A stretch of 42,102 bases of DNA, from contig CAYJJS010000012.1 in assembly GCA_964370645.1 (NCBI GenBank), positions 1 to 42,102 of the forward strand, read 5' to 3'. Positions 36,046-42,102 of the stretch are shown here, piece by piece. Each line of letters opens with the position of its first letter. Position 1 is the stretch's first letter. The notes under the pieces are model-generated. The model worked only from the letters and a program-made list of their open reading frames with translations. It was not told where the DNA came from and did no database searches. The translations under genes and the position numbers were made by a program. The DNA comes from CAMQRS01 sp964370645. Its GTDB lineage: Bacteria; Bacillota_I; Bacilli_A; Erysipelotrichales; Erysipelotrichaceae.

Positions 36046-37257
36046 AAATATAATTTTTACCATTGTCCCTTTACCCAATGCACTCTCTAAGCTTATTTGA
36101 GCATCTAACGCTTCTACTATAGACTTCACTATACTTAATCCCAGTCCACTACCACCGCTATTTCTACTACGTGCCTTATCCACTCGATAAAAGCGCTCAA
36201 ATACTTTTTGGCAATCTTCTTGAGATAAACCTACCCCTTGGTCCTGTATGCTCACTACTCGACCTTCTTCTGTTTTTTCACTCATAATAGTAATTGTTCC
36301 ACCATCACTATACTTAATGGCATTACTTATTAAGTTATTTAATAATGTAGTAAATAAATTTACATCAATTTCAACAATTTCATCATCATTCAATACACAT
36401 TTAATCTGTATGCCTTTTTCTTTCGCTTGTAACGCGAAAGTATTAACACAATTTTTTATAGTTGGTGTAAATGTTACAGATTGTTTGGAAACAATTAAGT
36501 TATTCACAGAAAGTTTAGACAATTGCAATAGATCGCGAATAATATACTCTAAACGATTTCCTTCTTTTTCTATTTGTAACAAGAACTCTTTCCTTGTTTT
36601 TTCATCTTCGAAATCTTCTCTATTCAAGATTTCTACCATACCTTTAATAACACTTACCGGTGTCTTAAGTTCGTGGGAAGCATCAGCAATGAATTGTTTT
36701 TGCATAACTTCTCTCTCTTTTGCTTCACTAATATCTTGGAACAATACAACACATCCACTAAATTTTGAATTCGTAGTTACAGGTACACAAATAGCGTTGT
36801 ACGTTTTTCCTTTTATCGATATGATTTCATCCAAAGAACGTTCAAAAATAAAGGAATCCTTGATGAATCGAGCTGCCTCCCCTTCACTACCAGAATTTAT
36901 ATAGTCCAACTTTTCTACTTCACCTTCTACTCGTATTATGGAAAAAGCCTTATTATATAGAACAATGTCTCCATGCTCATCCAACAACAATAATGGCATA
37001 GGAATGTTAGTTACCATAGTAAGCAATTGTTTATGTTTCAAATATGCGTTTTCTGCTGTAGATTTCACTTCTTTAAGAAGTTCTTTGTTTTCACGATTTA
37101 ACTTCGTGTCTAACAAGTCCTTATCTTTTTTTGTCATAAACACAAAATAAGCTATCAATCCAGTTACAACAATATAGGGGCTCGCTTGAAATGAAAACAA
37201 AGCGATGTATGACAATAATAAAAGTACAAAGAAAAATAACAATTTTTCTTTAATCAT
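36025..37257 (-). CDS. phoR: Sensor histidine kinase PhoR (phosphate)
   Basis: 410 residues. Two close N-terminal membrane helices (about 6-40) with almost no outside loop, so it probably lacks an external sensor and reads phosphate through PstSCAB-PhoU, as E. coli PhoR does. A PAS domain (about 80-185), HisKA with H195 (DASHELKTP), and HATPase_c with DQGVGLS and GSGLGLSIV follow. The start at 37257 has GGAGG six bases upstream and overlaps the phoP stop by 8 bases. The pairing with pst genes supports the name. Confidence 0.92.
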   Translation of the reverse strand: MIKEKLLFFFVLLLLSYIALFSFQASPYIVVTGLIAYFVFMTKKDKDLLDTKLNRENKELLKEVKSTAENAYLKHKQLLTMVTNIPMPLLLLDEHGDIVLYNKAFSIIRVEGEVEKLDYINSGSEGEAARFIKDSFIFERSLDEIISIKGKTYNAICVPVTTNSKFSGCVVLFQDISEAKEREVMQKQFIADASHELKTPVSVIKGMVEILNREDFEDEKTRKEFLLQIEKEGNRLEYIIRDLLQLSKLSVNNLIVSKQSVTFTPTIKNCVNTFALQAKEKGIQIKCVLNDDEIVEIDVNLFTTLLNNLISNAIKYSDGGTITIMSEKTEEGRVVSIQDQGVGLSQEDCQKVFERFYRVDKARSRNSGGSGLGLSIVKSIVEALDAQISLESALGKGTMVKIIFKDSLSS

Positions 37258-37921
37258 CTTGTTCCTCCAAAATATATCCAACTCCACGACTAGATTTGAT
37301 AATCGCTTTACTACTTTTTAACTTCGAACGTAGCTTGAAAGTGTGTACATCGACTATACGCGTGTCACCATCGTAGTCAAACCCCCACAAATCATTTAAG
37401 ATTTTATCTCTAGACAATACAATATTGCTGTTTAATATATAATACTCTAATAATTCATACTCTTTCTTTGTTACTTCTAATATTTTTTCATCTACATAAA
37501 CTAGTCTTTTTTTCTCATCTAATTGAATATTAGCAAATGTTTTTTTGAATTCTTTTTTCTTTAACCTTTTTAAATGAGCCTGAATTCTTGCCATCAGTTG
37601 TTTTGGTGAAAAAGGTTTACATACATAATCATCCACCCCAGCTTCAAAACAAGCTAAAATATCTTGTTCCTCATCTTTTGCAGTAAGCATGAACAAAATA
37701 CTTTCTACATTTTTATTACGTAACTCTTTCACAATATCAACACCTTCTACTTTTGGTAGCATCCAATCGATTACAATTAGGTCATATATATTTTGTAACC
37801 CTTTTTGTAATCCAATTTCACCATCTTCCGCTTCATCGACTTCATATCCAGCTTTACTTAAATCGTATGCAACGATTTTTCTAATATTTTCTTCATCTTC
37901 TATTAATAATATCTTTCTCAT
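37250..37921 (-). CDS. phoP: Response regulator PhoP/PhoB (phosphate)
   Basis: 223 residues. Receiver with D9, phospho-acceptor D52 (VIDWMLPK) and the KPFSPKQL motif, and an OmpR-type winged helix (about 125-220) with SRDKILNDLWGFDYDG. It should bind the TTAACA-type repeats found before its own gene and before pstS. Directly followed by phoR. Confidence 0.94.
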   Translation of the reverse strand: MRKILLIEDEENIRKIVAYDLSKAGYEVDEAEDGEIGLQKGLQNIYDLIVIDWMLPKVEGVDIVKELRNKNVESILFMLTAKDEEQDILACFEAGVDDYVCKPFSPKQLMARIQAHLKRLKKKEFKKTFANIQLDEKKRLVYVDEKILEVTKKEYELLEYYILNSNIVLSRDKILNDLWGFDYDGDTRIVDVHTFKLRSKLKSSKAIIKSSRGVGYILEEQDD

Positions 37922-37949
37922 AGTTTCCCTCTACTTGTTACTCACATAC

Positions 37950-38002
37950 ATTATAAAACAAATCAATAAAAATAATATAAAGTTTTGTTAAAAGTGTGTA
38001 AA
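37950..38002 (-). promoter_or_regulatory. phoP promoter with Pho-box repeats
   Basis: Minus strand: TTTACA (37997-38002), TTAACA (37986-37991), TTATAT (37975-37980), each 11 bp apart, and a -10 TATAAT at 37950-37955. The first two match the PhoP half-site; the third is degenerate and overlaps the -35 position. Suggests autoregulation. Confidence 0.7.
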
Positions 38003-38092
38003 GTATATACATTATTATTCCCTTTTTTTGCTACTTGAAATAGTAAGATACCTTCTTTTGTGGTACTATATGTAGATGAAAGGAGTGAAAAT

Positions 38093-38512
38093 ATGTATAT
38101 AAAAATCGCTTCCACACAAATGGAATACGCTTCTTTGTTTCGACTACGTACGCAAGTGTTCGTCGTTGAACAAAACGTGGATCCTTTGATTGAATTGGAT
38201 GAAAAAGACACTTACGCGACACATTTTGTCGTTTATATCGATAATAAAATAATAGCTACCTGTAGAGCTTTTGATGAAAATGGATGGCATTTAGGACGCA
38301 TTGCTGTCTTAAAGCAATATCGAGGTAAAGGGATTGGAAAGCAGTTGCTTATGTATGTACAATCAATCGCAAAAAAACAAGGTATCTTAAGATTGGAACT
38401 TGGCGCACAACTACAAGCAGTCAAATTTTATGAGAATTGTGGATTTGTTGCTTATGGAGATATTTTTGAAGAAGCAAACATACAACATAGAATGATGGAG
38501 AAATATCTATGA
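38093..38512 (+). CDS. GNAT-family N-acetyltransferase (ElaA/YjcF-like)
   Basis: 139 residues. GNAT fold with the acetyl-CoA loop QYRGKGIGKQL, IGRIAV-type strand (HLGRIAVL), RLELGAQLQAVKFYENCGFV and the N-terminal RTQVFVVEQNVD typical of the ElaA/YjcF group. The start at 38093 follows AAAGGAG; an in-frame ATG at 38060 lacks a site. The stop overlaps the rodA start (ATGA), so the two are coupled. Substrate unknown. Confidence 0.88.
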   Translation: MYIKIASTQMEYASLFRLRTQVFVVEQNVDPLIELDEKDTYATHFVVYIDNKIIATCRAFDENGWHLGRIAVLKQYRGKGIGKQLLMYVQSIAKKQGILRLELGAQLQAVKFYENCGFVAYGDIFEEANIQHRMMEKYL

Positions 38513-39729
38513 GACCTTCTTTAAAGCGTGTTAGAATGCCTCAGAAACTAGATTATGTATTACTTATTACAATCTTGTTAATGGCTATATGTAGCTTCAT
38601 AGCAATCTATGCTGCCTTTCCATTAATCCCCTTATACTTAAATCCTCCTTCATTATTATTTAACCAAGCTTTCTTTTATGGAGTTGGATTTATTGCAATT
38701 CTAGTTATTATGTATGTAAGCAATGATAATTTAAGAGATTTTGCCAAAATTGGGTATTTTATCATTATGGGATTACTTCTTTATTTGTTCATTGATTTAT
38801 TACTACAACGCACGATAAGTGGTCTTGGTAATGAAGTATTACCTTTTGCAAATTCCGTAAATGGAGCAAACTCCTGGTTGTTATTTCCTGTTATCGGTAC
38901 AATACAACCAAGTGAATTCATGAAAGTCATATTAATTGTCTTATGTGCATATGAAATTAAAGATCACAATGAACATAAAACAAGTAATACTTTCAAAAGT
39001 GATATTTTATTATTTATAAAGATTGCAAGATGGGCAATTCCTCCATTACTGTTAATTTTTATACAACCTGATACTGGAATTTTCATAATTATTGTATTTG
39101 CACTACTTATCATGCTTTCATGTAGTGGAATCCGTAAAGAGTGGGTCATCGTTGGTGTTGTTGTAATACTCATCGCTGTCATTGCTTTTTTCTATTTATT
39201 TTATTTTAATCAAGATTTATTTCAAGCAATATTAGGTGACAGTTATCGAACACAAAGGATATATGGATGGTTACAAAATGAAGAACTAAACACTTCTTTA
39301 GGTATGCAACTTTATCAATCCTTATTAGCAATTGGTTCCTCTGGAGTGTTTGGACATGGAATACATAGTGATGTCATTTCCATTATTGAACCACAAACCG
39401 ATTTTATCTTTGCAGTAATTGGGATGAATTTTGGGTTGATTGGTTGTCTAGTAGTTGTCTCGTTGAGTTTGTTTTTAGATTTTAAAATCCTTAGCATTGC
39501 ACTACACACAACAAATCAAGCAGAAAAAGTTATGTTATTGGGATTTATCGGTATGTTGATTTTTCAACAAGCACAAAATATTGGTATGGTTATAGGTTTA
39601 TTACCAATCACTGGTATTACCTTACCCTTAATCTCATATGGTGGTAGTTCCTTATTATCATATATGCTTGCCTTTGGTATCATCATGAACATTTCACGAA
39701 AAACTACCAAATTACCTAACATATATTAA
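38509..39729 (+). CDS. rodA: SEDS-family peptidoglycan polymerase RodA
   Basis: 406 residues with about 10 membrane helices. SEDS glycosyltransferase of cell-wall elongation: IQPSEFMKV, the catalytic Asp in QPDTG (D188), and the C-terminal GLLPITGITLPLISYGGSSLLSYM are all present. RodA is preferred over FtsW because of the isolated position away from a division cluster and overall similarity of motifs; FtsW or SpoVE cannot be fully excluded. A class B PBP partner is not in this window. Confidence 0.88.
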   Translation: MRPSLKRVRMPQKLDYVLLITILLMAICSFIAIYAAFPLIPLYLNPPSLLFNQAFFYGVGFIAILVIMYVSNDNLRDFAKIGYFIIMGLLLYLFIDLLLQRTISGLGNEVLPFANSVNGANSWLLFPVIGTIQPSEFMKVILIVLCAYEIKDHNEHKTSNTFKSDILLFIKIARWAIPPLLLIFIQPDTGIFIIIVFALLIMLSCSGIRKEWVIVGVVVILIAVIAFFYLFYFNQDLFQAILGDSYRTQRIYGWLQNEELNTSLGMQLYQSLLAIGSSGVFGHGIHSDVISIIEPQTDFIFAVIGMNFGLIGCLVVVSLSLFLDFKILSIALHTTNQAEKVMLLGFIGMLIFQQAQNIGMVIGLLPITGITLPLISYGGSSLLSYMLAFGIIMNISRKTTKLPNIY

Positions 39730-39757
39730 AAAAGACGATTTTCAAATCGTCTTTTTT
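39728..39757. terminator. Bidirectional terminator between rodA and nadK
   Basis: A 14-bp stem (39728-39741 with 39744-39757), A/T-run flanked, between convergent genes. It overlaps the nadK stop codon and the rodA stop. Confidence 0.88.
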
Positions 39758-40532
39758 AATACAAACTACGCAACCTTTCTAAATAGCTATACGATTTGAA
39801 TCGTACAAATGAGACACATTTTTCACTAACTTTACAGGTGATTGTTTTAGCATTTTGTAATTCAAAATATAAATGATCATAACATAAAAATGCACCACTG
39901 CTATCTTCGCAAGTAAATCGTATTTCTCTATCATTATTCATGATGTATGGACTACCTAATGATTTATGTTTCGCATTTTGAATACCTGCAATTTCACACA
40001 GTTGCATGACTTCTAAACCGCTATCGATGACTGCTCCCTTAATAGATCGATTAAACGCCGTTGAACCGGCTTGTGTACTAACACAAACACCATTTCCTAC
40101 GACCTTTTCAAAAAACTCATCATCAATATAGATATCTAGTTTTTGTGTCTTGCGTATATTTTCTATACGCACTTCATTTAAAGCATAATACGGCTGAGAT
40201 TGATCCACTTGAATTTCTAGCAGTCGCGAAACAAATACTTCTAAGGGTTGATTACTTACAATATCTTGTATCATTTTATCAACCTCATCTTCTACATAAT
40301 CCGTAAAAAATCCCAGTGTTCCTGTATGAATCGCTACGAATTTTATGCTATGTAACAAATGCACATATTTATGCACTGCATAAAGAAGTGTTCCATCACC
40401 TCCAATACATATTACAATTTCCGGTTGTTCCTTATTTTGTCTAAATGCATTTTCTTCCAGTTTTGCTTGTATATAGCTTTCTAGTTTTTTAGAATTATCA
40501 TCTGTCTTTGCAACAATTGAAAATGATTTCAT
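39756..40532 (-). CDS. nadK: NAD kinase
   Basis: 258 residues, phosphorylates NAD to NADP. GGDGT at about 45-48 is the catalytic motif; TGTLGFF, NEVRIEN and STQAGSTAFNRS match the family's NAD-binding conserved blocks. The start at 40532 is eight bases from AAAGGAA; a GTG two codons earlier is possible. Divergent from the CYTH gene 53 bases away. Confidence 0.95.
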   Translation of the reverse strand: MKSFSIVAKTDDNSKKLESYIQAKLEENAFRQNKEQPEIVICIGGDGTLLYAVHKYVHLLHSIKFVAIHTGTLGFFTDYVEDEVDKMIQDIVSNQPLEVFVSRLLEIQVDQSQPYYALNEVRIENIRKTQKLDIYIDDEFFEKVVGNGVCVSTQAGSTAFNRSIKGAVIDSGLEVMQLCEIAGIQNAKHKSLGSPYIMNNDREIRFTCEDSSGAFLCYDHLYFELQNAKTITCKVSEKCVSFVRFKSYSYLERLRSLY

Positions 40533-40559
40533 ATACACACTTCCTTTTCTATCGATACT

Positions 40560-40565
40560 ATTGTA
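40560..40565 (-). promoter_or_regulatory. Possible extended -10 promoter of nadK
   Basis: TTATGATACAAT on the minus strand (TACAAT at 40560-40565), 28 bases before the start. No clear -35. Confidence 0.4.
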
Positions 40566-40585
40566 TCATAACATTGGTGATTAAA

Positions 40586-41125
40586 ATGATTAAAAATTTA
40601 GAAAAGGAATTAAAAATAATAGTAAGTGAGAAACAATTTAATGAGTTATGCAGTTTTTACTCCCTAAAATTTACTTCACAAACAAATATATATTATGACA
40701 CAAGTGATAGGAAGTATCGTAAACAAGGTTGCAGTATACGTATACGAACTTGCAAAGATATACATACATTCACTTTGAAACAAAAGAAAAATGCAAGCTC
40801 ATGCATAGAATACGAAGTGCAAGTACCTTACAATCACGAAGAAGTTTTTAAGAATCTTGAAATTCAATCTCTTTTAAATACATTCAACATACAAGAATCT
40901 ATTGAGAAAATTGGTGAACTAAGTACTCTTCGCGCTGTATTTGAAAGTGAAGATGCACTTCTTTGCTTTGATAAAAACACGTATAATGGTACTCAAGATT
41001 ATGAAATTGAATACGAATATAAAAAGGACCATGATGGTGAAAAAACATTCAATCAAATACTAGACAAAGTTGGGTTAAAATACACAAAGAATGCCATTTC
41101 TAAATCTGCTAGGGCATTACAATGA
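40586..41125 (+). CDS. CYTH-domain protein (YjbK-like, triphosphate-tunnel fold)
   Basis: 179 residues. The signature ExExK appears as EKELKI at the N-terminus, followed by alternating charged strands (YYDTSDRKYRKQGCSIRIR, FTLKQK, EYEVQV, EYEIEYEY-like) that form the triphosphate tunnel. Family members hydrolyse inorganic triphosphate, thiamine triphosphate or make cAMP; the exact substrate is unknown here. Proximity to nadK resembles the yjbK-nadF neighbourhood of Bacillus. The start at 40586 follows GGTGAT; the ATG at 40508 overlaps nadK. Confidence 0.85.
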   Translation: MIKNLEKELKIIVSEKQFNELCSFYSLKFTSQTNIYYDTSDRKYRKQGCSIRIRTCKDIHTFTLKQKKNASSCIEYEVQVPYNHEEVFKNLEIQSLLNTFNIQESIEKIGELSTLRAVFESEDALLCFDKNTYNGTQDYEIEYEYKKDHDGEKTFNQILDKVGLKYTKNAISKSARALQ

Positions 41126-41364
41126 TCTACTATTTAAGTGTTAACTGCTTAGCCTTCATTTTGTTTTGGATAGATAAAAGACGTGCCATAAAACACGCAT
41201 ATCGTATTAGTGAAAAAACCTTATTTATTAGCATTCTTTCTGGTGGTATTGTTGGAGCCTTTTGTGCAATGCAACTATGTTCACATAAAACACGTCATAT
41301 ATCTTTTTACATCATGCTTGTAATTTCTCTAGGGTTGCATATTATCATTCACTATTACTTATAA
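41122..41364 (+). CDS. DUF1294 small membrane protein (YsdA-like)
   Basis: 80 residues with 2-3 membrane helices. WIDKRRAIKHAYRISEKTL, GGIVGAFCAMQL and HKTRH match the DUF1294 pattern (DKxxA, RIxE, GGxxG, HKT). The start overlaps the CYTH stop by four bases (ATGA). Function unknown. Confidence 0.88.
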   Translation: MIYYLSVNCLAFILFWIDKRRAIKHAYRISEKTLFISILSGGIVGAFCAMQLCSHKTRHISFYIMLVISLGLHIIIHYYL

Positions 41365-41390
41365 GACATGAATCGCTTCATGTCTTTTTA
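41363..41390 (+). terminator. Terminator after the CYTH-DUF1294 operon
   Basis: A 10-bp stem AAGACATGAA/TTCATGTCTT with tetraloop TCGC and a T run. One arm begins in the stop codon of the DUF1294 gene. Confidence 0.9.
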
Positions 41391-41421
41391 ATTGACGGAA
41401 TATATACTACTTCTATACTAA

Positions 41422-41445
41422 AAAAGGTGATACAAATCACCTTTT
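41422..41445. terminator. Second hairpin, possible back-up or bidirectional terminator
   Basis: A perfect 10-bp stem (41422-41431 with 41436-41445) with loop ACAA and A/T flanks, 32 bases after the first terminator. Confidence 0.65.
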
Positions 41446-41842
41446 ATTTCTTCGTGAATATTCTAGTAAAAGGACAATTTTTTACTAGAATATTATACAA
41501 ATGTGACTAAGTTATACCTTGCTTACTGGACGAGTCGCAAACTATCATAAGTAATACATCTCATCAACATCCTATCGAATTTCGATGAGATATACCTCCT
41601 ATAATTTAGATATAACATTCATAAATATGAATATATTAGCCAGATCAATCACCATATTACTTATTTAAATGTTTGATACATTAGTTACATTTAAAAGTAA
41701 TGGATAGCGACTTGCATTGATTTTAGCACCTGATCACATATTTTTCAATAATATTCGATTGGATTTGTTTGAATTTCAAAGTTTTTACTCATAATATACG
41801 TATATGATAAGACAATCTTCGCATCGAAGAATTTTAAGATTA
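41446..41842. other. Gene-free stretch with inverted repeats
   Basis: About 400 bases between two terminators with no supported reading frame. It holds a 15-bp perfect inverted repeat at 41457-41494, and smaller ones: TCTCATC with GATGAGA around 41559-41591, ATTCATA/TATGAAT around 41608-41623, and TCTTCG/CGAAGA around 41816-41830. No known RNA family was recognised. Confidence 0.6.
41457..41494. repeat. 15-bp perfect inverted repeat
   Basis: Arms 41457-41471 and 41480-41494 are exact reverse complements with an 8-base loop. Neither side has a T run, so it is not a standard terminator. Confidence 0.85.
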
Positions 41843-41883
41843 AAAAAACAAGCTTTTGTAGGAATCTACTAAGCTTGTTTTTT
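41843..41883. terminator. Terminator of the right-edge surface-protein gene
   Basis: A 13-bp stem (41843-41855 with 41871-41883) enclosing a second small stem GTAG/CTAC, followed by T-rich sequence on the minus strand after an AAAAAA arm. Confidence 0.85.
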
Positions 41884-41890
41884 ATATATT

Positions 41891-42102
41891 TTATTCTTTG
41901 ACTTTACGTTTCAAAGAGAATGCAATAAACATTGCGGCAAACATCATTCCTAACCATGTCATCGTGTTTGTAGTATCTCCTGTTGAAGGAGCTACTGCAA
42001 CTTTTGTGTATTTCGCATATAGCGTAATACTATTTGCTGGCATTGGTGTATTGAAATCATATTTCATTGTAAGCTCTGCATCGATATACCATCCTTCGAA
42101 TG
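41891..42102 (-). CDS. C-terminal end of a wall-anchored surface protein (N-terminus beyond right edge)
   Basis: The last 70 codons are visible. They encode the end of an InlB/Listeria-Bacteroides repeat (FEGWYIDAE...ITLYAKYTK), then the sorting motif APSTGD, a hydrophobic helix of about 17 residues and a KRKVKE tail. This is the layout of a sortase substrate, with Leu of LPxTG replaced. Architecture parallels the end of the protein at 8684, which also has an InlB-like repeat before PPTGDT. The rest of the protein is unknown. Confidence 0.85.
   Translation of the reverse strand, partial: FEGWYIDAELTMKYDFNTPMPANSITLYAKYTKVAVAPSTGDTTNTMTWLGMMFAAMFIAFSLKRKVKE

Noticed and set aside
36248..36904. 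A long plus-strand frame of 218 codons opposite phoR
   Set aside because: Antisense to a complete histidine kinase, without a ribosome site; long antisense frames are common opposite AT-rich genes.
41457..41494. Inverted repeat as the end of an insertion sequence
   Set aside because: No transposase, no second copy and no target duplication were seen.

Overview
The window is a piece of a low-GC Firmicutes chromosome, most likely from a gut-type member of Erysipelotrichales or a close relative. That placement is an inference. It rests on the AT-rich codon use, a T-box leader, the ywiB-argS-rpoE gene order, an RNA polymerase delta subunit, a DarA-type PII-like protein, Bacillus-like Pho boxes, and surface proteins with BspA-like leucine-rich repeats and unusual PxTGD wall-sorting signals. 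No rRNA, tRNA, CRISPR array, insertion sequence or phage gene was seen. A 100-N assembly gap lies at 10304-10403.

Layout. (1) 1-3978 (-): a very large secreted GH29 alpha-L-fucosidase with binding modules and FIVAR repeats, running off the left edge; its promoter carries a perfect cre (CcpA) site. (2) 4146-8555 (-): a five-gene arsenic operon, arsR - acr3 - arsP - CoA-disulfide-reductase/rhodanese - Cys-rich thioredoxin-like protein, with candidate ArsR operators in the arsR promoter and before acr3. (3) 8684-13488 (-): a giant wall-anchored adhesin-like protein (LRR, beta-helix-like region, 75-residue tandem repeats, InlB-like repeat, sorting signal), cut by the assembly gap. (4) 13632-17651 (-): gpmI, then the ywiB-argS-rpoE operon. 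(5) 17779-24559: a bifunctional PBP (+), then darA, a two-gene ABC exporter, a MATE transporter and a membrane-anchored GNAT protein (-). (6) 24559-26700 (-): metG under a methionine T-box. (7) 26840-31728: an SDR oxidoreductase (+), an unusual RDD-PHP fusion, an OmpR-type two-component system and an MGMT-family protein (-). (8) 31770-37921 (-): a complete phosphate module, phoP-phoR then pstS-pstC-pstA-pstB-phoU, with direct TTAACA-type repeats at 11-bp spacing before both phoP and pstS. (9) 38093-41364: GNAT and rodA (+), nadK (-), a CYTH protein and a DUF1294 membrane protein (+). (10) 41391-41890: a gene-free stretch with strong inverted repeats. (11) 41891-42102 (-): the C-terminal end of another PxTGD surface protein.

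Most of the window is ordinary core and stress metabolism. The parts that deserve a second look are the RDD-PHP fusion, whose PHP metal site looks degraded; the arsenic operon's organoarsenical permease and redox partners; the shared non-LPxTG sorting signal; the well-preserved Pho-box architecture; the assembly gap inside a coding tandem repeat, which splits one gene artificially; and the frequent placement of stop codons inside terminator hairpins.
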